Assembly (NCBI GenBank): GCA_020852955.1
Contig: JADYZW010000059.1
Location: 78,120-142,119 of the forward strand
DNA: 64,000 bases
Source: Deltaproteobacteria bacterium
GTDB lineage: Bacteria > Desulfobacterota > Binatia > UTPRO1
Direction of reading: 5' to 3'
In this document: positions 46,631 through 57,176 of the stretch, piece after piece
Position numbering within the stretch: position 1 is the stretch's first letter
Layout of the letters: each line of letters begins with the position of its first letter
Notes under the pieces: generated by a model
What the model was told of the DNA's origin: nothing
Database searches by the model: none
What the model saw: only the letters and a program-made list of their open reading frames with translations
Program-made: the position numbers and the translations under genes

Positions 46631-47677
46631 TCAGGCGCGCGCCCGCTTGCTCTTCGCGCCCGGTTGCCGCAACCGCACCACCACCGCCGTCCCCACCGTC
46701 AGATCGATCTCGCGGATCCGACCCTCTCGCCCCCGGAAATCCCGCAGCACGCGCTCGAGGCGGGCGACCTTGGTCTTGAATCCGCTCCAGCCGAACGTGA
46801 GCGCAACCCGTGGCTCGACGGGAAAGACGCTCACCCCACGCTCCCGCTCGATATGCACCTCCGAGACGCGGAATGGAAGCCCCGCGGCCTGCATGAGGTC
46901 GAGGACGCGCAGCGCCTGGCGGATCGCGTGGCGGGCGAACGGTCGCTCGTCGGCGACGATCGCCGCCTCGACCCCGGTCACGAAGGGCAGCTCGATGGGG
47001 TCGCGATCGCCGACGCGGACGAAGGCGAGCCCGGTCGTGTCCACGTAGTAGAGCTCGTCGAGGTAGAGAATCGCGACCGGCTTCCGCTCGACGACGTCCA
47101 CGACCAGGCGGCGCGGGAATTCGCGGCGGACGCCGGCGCGCCGGATCCAGGGGTGGGCCTCGAGCCGCGCCGCGAGCGCCTCGGGATCGATCCGCCAGAG
47201 GCTCATGCCGGGATGGAGGTCGACGCTCTCGAGGAGCGCGCCCGGCCGCACATGGGTCGTCGGCGTGATCACGATCTCGGTCGCGGCGAAATACGGGTGG
47301 TCGGCGATGGCGGCGGCCAGCCGCGAACCGTAGACCCCGAACGCACCGACGGCCACGAGACCGGCGACGCCCGCGACTGCCCACCCGATCCGCCGCGCCG
47401 CCCAGGTGTGCCGAAACGAGTCACCGTGAGCCCGTAGGGCGGTAAGCCACGCGACGGGATCAGGACGCGCGACCCGGAACGCGAAGGAGCGTCCGACGGA
47501 CGGGAGAGTCGGGCGCGGGAGCCGCCCCACCCAACGCAAACGCCGGGTCGTCCACGCCTCGCGGCGCGTCCAGCGCGGCCGCGACGGTCGCCACGCGAGG
47601 AGTCCCGCCCAATCGAGGCGAGTGTCGCGCAGCACCGAGCGGCCGGCGCGGCCGCGCTTCGGCGCCGGGCGCTTCAT
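46631..47677 (-). CDS. ftsQ: cell division protein FtsQ
   Basis: 348 residues from ATG 47677, overlapping the ddl stop (ATGA). A long basic cytoplasmic tail of about 105 residues precedes one membrane span (VAGVAGLVAVGAFGVYG). A POTRA domain follows (VRPGALLESVDLHPGMSLWRI, ARLEAHPWIRRAGVRREFP, VVDVVERKPVAI), then the FtsQ beta domain. It connects early and late divisome proteins (FtsL, FtsB). The cytoplasmic tail is longer than in E. coli (about 25). Confidence 0.92.
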   Translation of the reverse strand: MKRPAPKRGRAGRSVLRDTRLDWAGLLAWRPSRPRWTRREAWTTRRLRWVGRLPRPTLPSVGRSFAFRVARPDPVAWLTALRAHGDSFRHTWAARRIGWAVAGVAGLVAVGAFGVYGSRLAAAIADHPYFAATEIVITPTTHVRPGALLESVDLHPGMSLWRIDPEALAARLEAHPWIRRAGVRREFPRRLVVDVVERKPVAILYLDELYYVDTTGLAFVRVGDRDPIELPFVTGVEAAIVADERPFARHAIRQALRVLDLMQAAGLPFRVSEVHIERERGVSVFPVEPRVALTFGWSGFKTKVARLERVLRDFRGREGRIREIDLTVGTAVVVRLRQPGAKSKRARA

Positions 47678-48606
47678 CGCCGGCTCTCCTGGATCCCGAG
47701 CGTCGCGCGCTCGAGGATGGCCTCGCAGAGATCTCCGAAGTCCATGCCGACGTGCTTGGCGATCAGCGGCAGATAGGAGAGCGTGGTGAGCCCGGGCAGG
47801 GAGTTCAGCTCGATGAGGTACGGGCGCCGTCCGTGCACGCGGAGGTCCACCCGGCTGTAGGCGCCGCCGCCGAGCGCCGCGTGCGCCGCCGTCGCGAGCG
47901 CGAGGACACGCTCGGCGACGGCCGCGGGCAGGCGCGCCGGCATGAAGAACTCCTCGCGTCCCGCCGTGTACTTGACGTCGTAGCTGTGGAACTCGCCCTT
48001 GGCGACGACCTCGAGCGCGCCGAGCGCCCGGCCGTCGAGGATGCCGACCGTCACTTCCTTCCCGGGAACGTACTCCTCGATGATCACGCGCCGATCCGAC
48101 CGTCCGGCGTGCCGGACGGCCGCCGGCAGCGCGCGCCGCGTGCGGACGATCGACACCCCGACGCTCGACCCCTCGCTGTTCGGCTTCACCACGAGCGGCA
48201 ACCCCGCCGGGAGCGGCGGCAGGCGGCGCGCCTTCGGATCGACGACGATCCAGCGCGGCGTCGCCAGGCCCTGCGAACGCCAGACCGATTTCGCCATCGT
48301 CTTGTCCATCGCGAGCGCGCTCGTGAGGACGCCCGGGCCCGTGTAGGGAATCGCGAGTAGCTCGAGCACGCCCTGCACCGCGCCGTCCTCGCCGTACCGG
48401 CCGTGGAGCGCGTTGAAGGCGACGGCTGGCGCGAGGCGCGCGAGCCGCGCGCACAGGTCGCGCCCGGTCCGCACCTCGGTCACGCGATAGCCGCGGGCGC
48501 GGAGCGCCGCGGCGACCGCCTTCCCGCTTCGCACCGAGATCTCGCGCTCGGCCGAGAGGCCGCCGAGGAGCACCGCGACCCGCTTGCTCCGGAACCGTCG
48601 GATCAC
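47674..48606 (-). CDS. ddl: D-alanine-D-alanine ligase
   Basis: 310 residues from GTG 48606, overlapping the murB stop (GTGA). ATP-grasp ligase making the terminal dipeptide of the peptidoglycan stem. Motifs: VAVLLGGLSAEREISVRSG, NALHGRYGEDGAVQG, VKPNSEGSSVGV, and YLIELNSLPGLT with the LNxxPG metal/substrate loop. The Ser in LNSLPG replaces the more common Thr. Distinct from the ATP-grasp gene at 33375. Confidence 0.96.
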   Translation of the reverse strand: MIRRFRSKRVAVLLGGLSAEREISVRSGKAVAAALRARGYRVTEVRTGRDLCARLARLAPAVAFNALHGRYGEDGAVQGVLELLAIPYTGPGVLTSALAMDKTMAKSVWRSQGLATPRWIVVDPKARRLPPLPAGLPLVVKPNSEGSSVGVSIVRTRRALPAAVRHAGRSDRRVIIEEYVPGKEVTVGILDGRALGALEVVAKGEFHSYDVKYTAGREEFFMPARLPAAVAERVLALATAAHAALGGGAYSRVDLRVHGRRPYLIELNSLPGLTTLSYLPLIAKHVGMDFGDLCEAILERATLGIQESRR

Positions 48607-49634
48607 CAGTCCCCCACCAGCCGCACCTCGGGCTCGAGTTCGACGCCGAGCCGCTGCCGGACGACCCGCGTCGCGAGGTCCATGAGCCCCTTCACGTCGG
48701 CCGCGCGCGCCCCGCCGAGGTTCACGATGAAGTTCGCGTGGCGGAGCGACACCATGGCGTTCCCGAGGCGCGCGCCCTTGAGCCCGACGGCCTCGAGGAG
48801 CTTGCCTGCCGGCGCGCCGGGCGGATTCTTGAAGATGGACCCCGCGTTCGGATGCCCCTTCGGCTGGAGGCGGTCGCGACGCGCCTTCGCCTCGAGGATC
48901 CGGGCGGCGAGCGCCGCGGGCTCACCGCGCGCGAGCCGGAGCCGGACGGCGGTCACGATCGCCCGCATCGGCAACTCGAGCCGCCGGTACGCGAAGCCGA
49001 GCTGCTCGCGCGACAGCACCACGGCGTCGCCGCGCTCGGTCACCACCTCGATGGCGTCGACCGCGCGGCCGATCTCGCCGCCGAACGCGCCGGCGTTCAT
49101 GAGGAGCCCGCCGCCGATCGTGCCGGGGATGCCTTCCCCGAACTCGAGACCCGCGAGCCCTTCCGCGACGGTCTGCATCGCGAGTCGCTTGAAGGGCACC
49201 GCCGCGCCGGCGCGAAGACGCGGCGCATCGCCGGCGAGCTGCCATTCGACGAAGTCGAACGGACGCCCGAGCTTCACCACCACGCCGCGCGCGCCCCGGT
49301 CGCTCACCAGCAGGTTCGTCCCGCCGCCGAGGAAGAACACCGGCGCCGCGTGCGCCGCGCAGGCGGCGAGCACGCCGGCGAGCTCCGGCACGCTCGCGAC
49401 CTCGACGAAGACGTCCGCGGGGCCGCCGATGCGAAAGCTCGTGTGGCGTCCGAGCGGCTCGCCGAGCCGCGGCGCCGCCCCGGCCGCCGCGAGCGCGGCG
49501 AGCAGCGCGGGCGAGGGCGGCATCGGCGCCGTCGGCATCCGGCGCGCGGGCGGCGGCACCGCCGCGAGCACGCGCGAGCGCGGCGTCGTGGCCCCGCCGG
49601 CCGCTCCCTCGCTCCCCCCTCCCGCGTCCCCCAC
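48603..49634 (-). CDS. murB: UDP-N-acetylenolpyruvoylglucosamine reductase
   Basis: 343 residues from GTG 49634 (GGAGG upstream). FAD enzyme reducing enolpyruvoyl-UDP-GlcNAc to UDP-MurNAc. Motifs: HTSFRIGGPADVFVE (FAD), FFLGGGTNLLVSD, GIPGTIGGGLLMNAGAFGGEI, and GSIFKNPPGAPAGKLLE with the catalytic Ser. A 45-residue Ala/Pro-rich N-terminal tail is unusual; a later start at ATG 49538 would remove most of it. Type II length (no extra domain). Confidence 0.95.
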   Translation of the reverse strand: MGDAGGGSEGAAGGATTPRSRVLAAVPPPARRMPTAPMPPSPALLAALAAAGAAPRLGEPLGRHTSFRIGGPADVFVEVASVPELAGVLAACAAHAAPVFFLGGGTNLLVSDRGARGVVVKLGRPFDFVEWQLAGDAPRLRAGAAVPFKRLAMQTVAEGLAGLEFGEGIPGTIGGGLLMNAGAFGGEIGRAVDAIEVVTERGDAVVLSREQLGFAYRRLELPMRAIVTAVRLRLARGEPAALAARILEAKARRDRLQPKGHPNAGSIFKNPPGAPAGKLLEAVGLKGARLGNAMVSLRHANFIVNLGGARAADVKGLMDLATRVVRQRLGVELEPEVRLVGDW

Positions 49635-49649
49635 GGTCCCCTCCTCCGG

Positions 49650-51050
49650 CTACTGCAGCACGACCGGTCGATCCCGTTGCAGCGCCTGCAGCAGCTCGTC
49701 CCCGACCCGGTGCACGTCGCCCGCGCCGAGGGTGACGACCATGTCGCCGCCCCGCAGCTCGGGCACGAGCGCGGCCGCGATCGCGCGCCGATCCGCGACG
49801 AAGCGGACGTCGGCGTGTCCGCGCCGCTTCAAGGCATCGTAGAGCGCCTCGCCCGATACGCCGTCGAGGCGATCCTCGCCGGCCGCGTAGATCTCGGTCA
49901 GCACGAGCAGGTCGGCGTCGTCGAAGGCCGAGAGGAAGCTCTCGAAGAGGTCGCGCGTGCGCGTATAGCGGTGCGGCTGGAACACCGCGACCAGGCGCCG
50001 TCCGAAGCCTTCGCGCGCCGCCCGCAGCGTCGCCTTCACCTCCTCGGGATGATGTCCGTAGTCGTCGACGACCGTGACGCCCCCGGCCTCCCCCTTCACC
50101 TCGAAGCGCCGGTGGAGGCCCTCGAAGGACGCGAGCGCCGCCGCGATGGTCGGGAACGGCACGCCGAGCTCGGCCGCGGCCGCCGCGACCGCGAGCGCGT
50201 TCAGCGCGTTGTGCCGACCGAACATCCTGAGGCGCAGCTCGCCGATCCAGCGCCCGCGCTCGAGCACGTCGCAGCGCGTGCCTTCGCTCGTCACCTGGAC
50301 GTGCACCGCCTGCAGGTCGGCGTCGCTCGCGAAGCCGTAGGTCCGGTGCCGCTTCCGGACGCTCGGCAGGAGCGCCCGCACCGCGACGCTGTCGAGGCAG
50401 AGGACGGCGAGGCCGTAGAACGGTACGCGATTGATGAACTGGAGATACGCCTCGTGCATGCGCTCGACGCTGCCATAGTGGTCGAGGTGCTCGGGGTCGA
50501 TGTTGGTCACGATCGCTATCGTCGGCGTGAGGACGAGGAAGCTGCCGTCGCTCTCGTCGGCCTCGGCGACGAGGAGCGTGCCCTGCCCGAGCCGGGCGTT
50601 CGAGCCGAGCCCCTTCACCTTGCCGCCGATCACCATCGTCGGGTCGAGCTCGGCCTCGGCGAGCACGTGCGCGAGGAGCGACGTCGTCGTCGTCTTACCG
50701 TGCGTCCCGGCAACCGCGACGCCGGTCTTCATGCGCATCAGCTCGGCCAGCATCTCGGCGCGCGGAATGACCGGAATGCTGAGCTCGCGCGCCCGGACGA
50801 CCTCCGGATTCGAGAAGCGCACCGCCGACGAGATGACGACCACCTCGACGTCCGGCGCGACCCGGTCGGCGTGGTGCCCGAGCGTAATGGCGGCGCCCAG
50901 ACGCACCAGGCGCTCGGTGGTCTCGCTCGCGGCGAGGTCGGTGCCGCTCACCGGAAAGTCGAGGTTCAAGAGCACCTCGGCGATACCGCTCATGCCGATG
51001 CCGCCGATGCCGACGAAGTGGACCCGGTGCTTGCGCTTGGTCAGCTCCAT
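49650..51050 (-). CDS. murC: UDP-N-acetylmuramate-L-alanine ligase
   Basis: 466 residues. Adds L-Ala to UDP-MurNAc. VHFVGIGGIGMSGIAEVL at the N-terminus, the ATP loop VAGTHGKTTTTSL near 110, EADESDGSFL, VTNIDPEHLDHYGS, and the C-terminal FQPHRYTRTRDLF. Length is usual. It precedes murB by 15 bases. Confidence 0.98.
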   Translation of the reverse strand: MELTKRKHRVHFVGIGGIGMSGIAEVLLNLDFPVSGTDLAASETTERLVRLGAAITLGHHADRVAPDVEVVVISSAVRFSNPEVVRARELSIPVIPRAEMLAELMRMKTGVAVAGTHGKTTTTSLLAHVLAEAELDPTMVIGGKVKGLGSNARLGQGTLLVAEADESDGSFLVLTPTIAIVTNIDPEHLDHYGSVERMHEAYLQFINRVPFYGLAVLCLDSVAVRALLPSVRKRHRTYGFASDADLQAVHVQVTSEGTRCDVLERGRWIGELRLRMFGRHNALNALAVAAAAAELGVPFPTIAAALASFEGLHRRFEVKGEAGGVTVVDDYGHHPEEVKATLRAAREGFGRRLVAVFQPHRYTRTRDLFESFLSAFDDADLLVLTEIYAAGEDRLDGVSGEALYDALKRRGHADVRFVADRRAIAAALVPELRGGDMVVTLGAGDVHRVGDELLQALQRDRPVVLQ

Positions 51051-51060
51051 GGATCGTCCT

Positions 51061-52155
51061 TCATCTATGCCGAGCCGCGGGCCGCGTCGAACCCACGAGG
51101 GGCGCGATCACGTCGAGCACGCGGTCGGCGGCGTCGGGGCGGGCGAACTGCCGCATCCGACGGCGCATCTCGCCGAGGGTCGCAGGCGCGGCGATCAGCT
51201 CGCGAACCTCCTCGGCGAGGCGCTGCCCGGTCGCCTCGCGATCGAGGATCATGCGCGCCGCCCCCGCGTACACGAGTGCCTCGGCGTTGGCCCGCTGGTG
51301 GTCGTCGGCGGCGTGGGGATAGGGCACGAAGATCGCCGGCAGGCCCTGCGCGGCGAGCTCGGCGATGGTCGTGGCCCCGGCCCGGCAGACGACGAGGTCG
51401 GCGGCGGCGTAGACCGCGCCCATGTCGGTGATGAACGCCCGGACGTCGACCCCCGGAGCGCCAGCGTAGCGGGCCCGGACCTCGACCTCCTCGGCGAGCC
51501 CGGTCTGGTGGACGATCGTGAGTCCCGGGAGGTCGGCGAGCGCGGCGCGGAGGGCCGGCCCCGCCTCGTTCAGCCGGTGGGCGCCGGCGCTGCCGCCGAC
51601 GATCGCGATCGCCAACCCACCCCGCGCGGCCGCCGCCGGCGACGGCGCGAAGGTCCGCACGGGGTTCCCGGTGAGGACGGCGCGCCCGGGAGAGAAGGCG
51701 GCACGGGTATCGGGAAAACTCACGCAGACGCGATCGGCGAGGCGCGCGAGCAGCCGCGTCGTCATGCCGGGCCTGGCGTTCTGCTCGAGGAGGACGATCG
51801 GCACGCGCGCGAGCCGCGCCGCGATCACCGCCGGTGCCGACGCATAGCCGCCGACCCCCACGACCACGTCCGGCGCGAAGCGGCGCAGGAGCCCCCGCGC
51901 CCGCGCCGTCGCCGTCCCGAGCACGCCGAGCGCGGCAAGCTTCCCGGCGACCTTCTGCCCGCGGAGCGGCGCGCCGGGCAGGAGCGCCAGGTCGAAGCCC
52001 GTCGCCGGGACCACGCGCGCCTCGATGCCTCGCGGACTCCCGACGAAGAGCACCGCGGTCATCGGGTCGCGGCGGCGCGCCGCCTCGGCGACCGCGATCC
52101 CCGGAAAGAGGTGTCCGCCCGTCCCGCCGCCCGCGATCATCATCCGGAGCCTCAC
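51061..52155 (-). CDS. murG: UDP-GlcNAc:lipid I N-acetylglucosaminyltransferase
   Basis: 364 residues from GTG 52155; ATG 52143 is possible. GT28 enzyme making lipid II at the inner membrane face. MMIAGGGTGGHLFPGIAVAEA (first G-loop), VGVGGYASAPAVIAA, IVGGSAGAHRLNEA, and the UDP-binding ADLVVCRAGATTIAELAAQGLPAIFVPYPHAADDHQ segment, reported here by residues about 260-295. Four bases separate it from ftsW. Confidence 0.97.
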   Translation of the reverse strand: MRLRMMIAGGGTGGHLFPGIAVAEAARRRDPMTAVLFVGSPRGIEARVVPATGFDLALLPGAPLRGQKVAGKLAALGVLGTATARARGLLRRFAPDVVVGVGGYASAPAVIAARLARVPIVLLEQNARPGMTTRLLARLADRVCVSFPDTRAAFSPGRAVLTGNPVRTFAPSPAAAARGGLAIAIVGGSAGAHRLNEAGPALRAALADLPGLTIVHQTGLAEEVEVRARYAGAPGVDVRAFITDMGAVYAAADLVVCRAGATTIAELAAQGLPAIFVPYPHAADDHQRANAEALVYAGAARMILDREATGQRLAEEVRELIAAPATLGEMRRRMRQFARPDAADRVLDVIAPLVGSTRPAARHR

Positions 52156-52159
52156 CGCC

Positions 52160-53326
52160 TCACCCCGACTCGCGCGAGAGCGCGAGCAGGACGCCGACCG
52201 CCGTCATCGCGCCGATCATCGCCGAGCCGCCGTAGCTCACGAACGGCAGCGCCAGCCCCTTGGTCGGCAGGAGGCCGAGCACCACCGCCATGTTGACGCC
52301 GGCCTGGAGCACGAGCACCGTCGTCGTTCCGAAGGCGGCGAGCTGGCCGAAGGTTGTCGGGTGGTTCAGCGCCACGCGCAGTCCGCGGATCGCGAGCACC
52401 GCGAAGAGCCCGACGACCACGAGCGCGCCGAGGAGCCCGAGTTCCTCGCCGATCACCGAGAAGATGAAGTCGGTGTGCGCCTCGGGGAGGTAGAACATCT
52501 TCTGCTTGCTCTCGCCGAGCCCCGTCCCGAACAGCCCGCCCGACCCGAAGGCCAGGAACGACTGCACGAGCTGGAAGCCGGCGTCGCGCGGGTGCTGCCA
52601 GGGATCGAGGAACACCAGGACGCGGCGGAGGCGATACGGACTCGACGCGACCGCCCACACGGCGAGCGGCACGATCGGCAGCACGGGCACGACGAGGTGC
52701 CGCCACCGGACGCCGCCCGCGAACAGCATCGCGAAGAGCGTCACACCGAGGAGTGCGGCGGTGCCGAAATCGGGCTCCGTGACGACCAGGCCGGCGAGCG
52801 CGCCGATGACGATCACGTGCGGCAGGACGCCGAGGGAGAACGTCGCGATGCGCGGCCCCTTCCGCACCATCGAGTGCGCCAGGTAGAGCACCGCCACCAC
52901 CTTCGCGATCTCGGAAGGCTGCAGGTTGATGACGCCGAGGCCGATCCACCGCCGCGCGCCGCCACGCACGATTCCGACCCCGGGGATCAACACGGCGACC
53001 AGCAGCACGACGATCACCGCGAGCGCGGGGTACGCGATGCGCTCGTACGTCGTCGAACGCAAGCGCGACCCCACGAAGCACGCCAGCACCCCGAGGCCGA
53101 TCGACGCGAGGTGCTTCTTGAAGACGTGCAGCGGATCGCCGAAGCGGTCGCCCGCGAAGAAGTAGCTGGTGTTGAACACCATGACGACGCTCACCGTCAC
53201 CAGCGCCGCCACGGCGGCCAGGATCCAGGGGTCGCCGCCGCGCGCGACCACGGGGTGCGCCTTGGCGCGCGGTGCGACGCGGCGGGTGAGGATGGGCGCG
53301 GTAAGCGCGGCGGCTCGGGTCGTCAT
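52160..53326 (-). CDS. ftsW: lipid II polymerase/divisome protein FtsW
   Basis: 388 residues from ATG 53326, overlapping the murD stop (ATGA). SEDS-family glycosyltransferase with about ten membrane spans. Diagnostic: GARRWIGLGVINLQPSEIAKVV, the catalytic-Asp loop VVTEPDFGTAALLG, the long periplasmic loop with FQLVQSFLAFGSGG and FIFSVIGEELGLLGA, and LPFVSYGGSA. It polymerises lipid II together with the FtsI transpeptidase encoded upstream. Confidence 0.97.
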   Translation of the reverse strand: MTTRAAALTAPILTRRVAPRAKAHPVVARGGDPWILAAVAALVTVSVVMVFNTSYFFAGDRFGDPLHVFKKHLASIGLGVLACFVGSRLRSTTYERIAYPALAVIVVLLVAVLIPGVGIVRGGARRWIGLGVINLQPSEIAKVVAVLYLAHSMVRKGPRIATFSLGVLPHVIVIGALAGLVVTEPDFGTAALLGVTLFAMLFAGGVRWRHLVVPVLPIVPLAVWAVASSPYRLRRVLVFLDPWQHPRDAGFQLVQSFLAFGSGGLFGTGLGESKQKMFYLPEAHTDFIFSVIGEELGLLGALVVVGLFAVLAIRGLRVALNHPTTFGQLAAFGTTTVLVLQAGVNMAVVLGLLPTKGLALPFVSYGGSAMIGAMTAVGVLLALSRESG

Positions 53327-54681
53327 GGGAGGGCCTCCACCAGGGTTTTGAATCGCCGGCCGCGGTCGGCGTAGTCGCGGAACATGTCGAAGCTGGCACA
53401 CGCCGGCGAGAGCAGCACCACGTCGCCGGAGCGCGCGCGCGCGTCGGCGGCCGCGACGGCGGCCGCGAGTCCGTCGACGATCTCGATCGGCGCCGCCCCG
53501 GCGAGCGCGCGCGCGAGAACGTCGCGCGCCTCGCCGAAGAGGACGACGTGCTTCGCGCGCCGCGCGACCGGCGCGTGCAGCACGCCGTAGTCGCCGCCCT
53601 TGCCGACTCCGCCCGCGAGCAGGATCACGTTCCCGGCAAAGCTCTCGAGCGACTTGACGACGGCGCCGGCGTTGGTGCCCTTCGAGTCGTTCACCCAGCG
53701 CACGCCGTGGCGCTCGCGCACGAGCTCGAGCCGGTGCTCCAGGCCGCGAAACGTCTCGAGCGCCTCCTGCACGCGCGCCGCCGGCACGCCGAACGCGCGC
53801 GCCGCCGCGATCGCCGCCATCATGTTCTCGCGGTTGTGGGCGCCGGCGAGCGTCACGCGCGCGAGCGGATAGACCTCCTCGCCGCCGCCGAGCCTGAGCC
53901 GGATCGCCGCCTCGTCGTCGCGGATCGCGGCGCCCTCGCCCGCGCCGAACCAGAGCACCCGGGCGCGGAACGCGTCGGCGTGGCGGCGGATCCACGGGTC
54001 GCCGCCGTTCAGCACCGCCGTGTCGCGTGCGGTCTGGCGCGCGAACATGCGGAGCTTGGCCGCGCCGTAGCCGTCGCGATCCGGATAGCGATCGAGGTGA
54101 TCGTCGGTGAGGTTCAAGAAGATGCCGACGGTCGGATGGAAGCGATCGACCCACTCGAGCTGGAAGCTCGAGACCTCGACGACCGCGGCGTCGTGGCCGC
54201 CGCCGATCGCGGACACCAGCGGCGTCCCGAGGTTGCCGCCGACGAACGGGCGCCGGCCGGCCTGGCGGAGCATCGCGCCGAGGAGGGTCGTGGTCGTGCT
54301 CTTGCCGTTGGTTCCGGTGACGGCGAGCAGCGGGATCTCGAGATGACGGGCCGCGAGCTCGATCTCGCTCGCGATCGGGACACCGCGCGCGACCGCGCCC
54401 GCGAGCAGCGGAGCGTCGGCCGGGACGCCCGGGCTCGGCACGACGAGCGCGATGCCGTCGAGCGCCGCGAGATCGTCGGCGCCGAGCCGGAGCTCGGCGA
54501 TCTCCGCCAGCTCCTCGACCTCATGGCCGAGTTCGGCCGCCGGGCGCCGGTCGACGGCGCGCACGCGCGCGCCGCGCCCGGCCAGGAAGCGCGCCGTCGC
54601 GATCCCGGTACGGGCGAGGCCGACCACGAGCACGGGCAGGTCGCGCGCGAGCGCGGGCGCGGCGGTCGCCCTGGTCGTCAT
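53323..54681 (-). CDS. murD: UDP-N-acetylmuramoyl-L-alanine-D-glutamate ligase
   Basis: 452 residues from ATG 54681, overlapping the mraY stop (ATGA). Adds D-Glu. [17 protein letters not shown] at the N-terminus, the ATP loop [14 protein letters not shown] near 115, [23 protein letters not shown], and late [12 protein letters not shown] with [12 protein letters not shown]. Length normal. Confidence 0.97.
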   Translation of the reverse strand: MTTRATAAPALARDLPVLVVGLARTGIATARFLAGRGARVRAVDRRPAAELGHEVEELAEIAELRLGADDLAALDGIALVVPSPGVPADAPLLAGAVARGVPIASEIELAARHLEIPLLAVTGTNGKSTTTTLLGAMLRQAGRRPFVGGNLGTPLVSAIGGGHDAAVVEVSSFQLEWVDRFHPTVGIFLNLTDDHLDRYPDRDGYGAAKLRMFARQTARDTAVLNGGDPWIRRHADAFRARVLWFGAGEGAAIRDDEAAIRLRLGGGEEVYPLARVTLAGAHNRENMMAAIAAARAFGVPAARVQEALETFRGLEHRLELVRERHGVRWVNDSKGTNAGAVVKSLESFAGNVILLAGGVGKGGDYGVLHAPVARRAKHVVLFGEARDVLARALAGAAPIEIVDGLAAAVAAADARARSGDVVLLSPACASFDMFRDYADRGRRFKTLVEALP

Positions 54682-55757
54682 CGCAGCTTCAACGTGCTGA
54701 GCGCGAGCAGCGCGCAGATGATCGAGATGATCCAGAAGCGGACGATGATCTGCGGCTCCGGCCATCCCTTGAGCTCGAAGTGGTGATGGATCGGCGCCAT
54801 CAGGAAGATCCGCTTGCCGCCCGTCCAGCGGAAATACGCGACCTGCGCGATCACCGAGAGCGCCTCGACGACGAAGACGAGGCCCACCAGCGCCAGCACG
54901 ATCTCGTTCTTGGTGATGAGCGCGACCATCGCGATCGCCGCGCCGAGCGGCAGCGAGCCGACGTCGCCCATGAACATCTGCGCCGGGTAGGCGTTGAACC
55001 AGAGGAAGCCGAGCCCCGCCGCCGCGAGCGCCCCGCAGAAGATGCAGAGTTCGCCCGCGCCCGGCACGTAGGAGATCTGGAGATACTCGGCGAGCCTCAC
55101 GTTGCCGGCGACGTACGCGAAGATCATGTACGTCCCCGCGGCGATCATGACCGGGCCGATCGCCAGCCCGTCGAGGCCGTCGGTCAGGTTCACCGCGTTC
55201 GACGCCCCGACCAGCACCAGCATCGCGAAGGGCAGGTAGAACCAGCCGAGGTGCAGGTGGACGTCCTTGAAGAAGGGCATGACCAGGATCGGCGGGAAGC
55301 CCGGCACCTGCAGCAACGCGAACGCCGCCACCCCCGCGATGGCGCACTGGGCCAGGAACTTCTGGCGGGCGCTCAACCCCGCCGAGTTGCCCCGGCGGTA
55401 CTTCCGATAGTCGTCGACGAAGCCGACGAGGCCGAACCCGAGCGTCACGAGCTGCACCAGCCAGACGTAGGGGTTGGCGAGGTCGCCGAGCAGCAGCGTC
55501 GAGAGCAGCAGCGAGAACAGGATGAGCGTGCCGCCCATCGTCGGCGTCCCGGCCTTCACCTGATGGCGCGCCGGGCCGTCAGAGCGGATCGGCTGGCCGA
55601 CGCGGTTCTTCGTGAGCCGGCGGATGAGGACGGGCCCGAGCACGAAGGAGATCGTCAGGGCCATCAGCGCCGCGAGCAGCGTCCGGAAGCTGATGTAGCG
55701 GAAGACGTTGAAGATGGTGTGGGTCGTGTGCAGCGAATAGAGAGCGGCGTAGAGCAT
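54678..55757 (-). CDS. mraY: phospho-N-acetylmuramoyl-pentapeptide transferase
   Basis: 359 residues, as in E. coli (360). Polytopic membrane enzyme making lipid I. Diagnostic loops: [36 protein letters not shown] (catalytic Asp pair), [29 protein letters not shown], and [14 protein letters not shown] (His motif). It follows murF by 3 bases. Confidence 0.98.
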   Translation of the reverse strand: MLYAALYSLHTTHTIFNVFRYISFRTLLAALMALTISFVLGPVLIRRLTKNRVGQPIRSDGPARHQVKAGTPTMGGTLILFSLLLSTLLLGDLANPYVWLVQLVTLGFGLVGFVDDYRKYRRGNSAGLSARQKFLAQCAIAGVAAFALLQVPGFPPILVMPFFKDVHLHLGWFYLPFAMLVLVGASNAVNLTDGLDGLAIGPVMIAAGTYMIFAYVAGNVRLAEYLQISYVPGAGELCIFCGALAAAGLGFLWFNAYPAQMFMGDVGSLPLGAAIAMVALITKNEIVLALVGLVFVVEALSVIAQVAYFRWTGGKRIFLMAPIHHHFELKGWPEPQIIVRFWIISIICALLALSTLKLR

Positions 55758-55760
55758 GGG

Positions 55761-57176
55761 TCAGTCGGCTCCGAGGAGGCGGACGACCTCCTCCATGCGC
55801 TGGCCGCGCGATCCCTTGACGAGCACCCAGTCGCCGCGCCGCGCGTTCGCCGCGAGGGCGCCGGCGATGGCGGCGTGGCTCGCCGCGACGTGGATGGCGT
55901 CGGCGGCCATCCCGGTCGCGGCGCCGGCAGCGGTCTCGCGCGCGAAGTCCCCGTGGAGGTAGAGCGCGGCGAGACCGACCGTTCCGGCGAGCGCGCCGAC
56001 CGCGCGGTGCTGCTCGGCGCTCGCGGATCCGAGCTCGAGCATGTCGCCGAGCACCGCGATCCGACGGATCGCCGGCGCGTCGGCGAGGCTCAGAAGCGCC
56101 GCGGCGACCGAGGCCGGATTGGCGTTGTAGCTGTCGTCGACGACCGTGACGCCACTCGGGAGCGCGACGACGCGCATGCGGCCGCCGACGGATCCGGCCG
56201 CAGCGAGGCCCGCGGCGATCGCGTCCGGCGGTACGCCGAGCGCCCACGCCGCCGCCGCGGCCGCGAGCGCGTTCGTGACGTTGTGGCGGCCGGAAACGCG
56301 GAGCCGCACGTCGACGACCTCACCCGCGATCCGCAGCCGAAACGCCGCCGCGCCGCGCGCGTCGCACGTCACGGCCTCGGCGGTCACGTCCGTACCAGCG
56401 CCGAACGCCACCTGCCGCCCGGGAAACGCCGCCGCCTGCGCCCGCACGTGCGGGTCCCCGGCGTTCACGACGATGGTCGCGTCGCGCCGCATGGTCGCGA
56501 AGAGCTCCCCCTTCGCGCGCGCCACGCCCTCGACCGAACCGAGCCCTTCGAGGTGCGCGGGGCCGACGTTGGTGACGAGGCCGACGTCGGGGTCGGCGAT
56601 CTCGGTGAGACGCCGGATCTCGCCGAACGCGTTCATGCCCATCTCGACGACGGCGTAGGCCTCGTCGCCCGCGAGCCCGAGGAGCGTGAGCGGCACACCG
56701 ATCAGGTTGTTCAGGTTGCCCTGCGTCTTGAGGACGCGCCCCGGTGCGACCTCCTCCAGGATCGCCGCCACCATCTCCTTGGTGGTGGTCTTGCCGTTCG
56801 ACCCCGTGAGCGCGAGGACGCGCGGGGCCACCCGGCGGCGGAGATCGGCGGCGAGATCCTGGAGCGCGCGCCGCGTGTCGCCGACCTGTACGACGACGGC
56901 GTCCGCCTCGGGCGGCAGCGCCACGGAGCGCGCCGCGACGACGCCCCGGGCGCCGGCAGCGACCGCAGCCGCCGCGAAGGCGTGCGCGTCGTGACGCTCG
57001 CCCGCGAGCGCCACGAAGAGGTCGCCCACCGCAAGCGTCCGGGTGTCGGTCGCGATCCGGCCGAAGCGCTCGGCGCTGCCCCGGCGCACGACGCGCCCGC
57101 CGCTCGCGCGCAGCACGGCGTCGAGCCGCCACGGACTCGGAGCCCGGGCGTCCGTCGGACTCGGCGGGCCGCTCAC
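55761..57176 (-). CDS. murF: UDP-MurNAc-tripeptide D-alanyl-D-alanine ligase
   Basis: 471 residues from GTG 57176, overlapping the murE stop (GTGA). TDTRTLAVGDLFVALAGERHDAHAF, the ATP loop LTGSNGKTTTKEMV, TNVGPAHLEGLGS and the late VVDDSYNANPASV are typical. It attaches the D-Ala-D-Ala made by Ddl. Length slightly above E. coli (452) owing to a Pro/Arg-rich N-terminus. Confidence 0.97.
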   Translation of the reverse strand: MSGPPSPTDARAPSPWRLDAVLRASGGRVVRRGSAERFGRIATDTRTLAVGDLFVALAGERHDAHAFAAAAVAAGARGVVAARSVALPPEADAVVVQVGDTRRALQDLAADLRRRVAPRVLALTGSNGKTTTKEMVAAILEEVAPGRVLKTQGNLNNLIGVPLTLLGLAGDEAYAVVEMGMNAFGEIRRLTEIADPDVGLVTNVGPAHLEGLGSVEGVARAKGELFATMRRDATIVVNAGDPHVRAQAAAFPGRQVAFGAGTDVTAEAVTCDARGAAAFRLRIAGEVVDVRLRVSGRHNVTNALAAAAAAWALGVPPDAIAAGLAAAGSVGGRMRVVALPSGVTVVDDSYNANPASVAAALLSLADAPAIRRIAVLGDMLELGSASAEQHRAVGALAGTVGLAALYLHGDFARETAAGAATGMAADAIHVAASHAAIAGALAANARRGDWVLVKGSRGQRMEEVVRLLGAD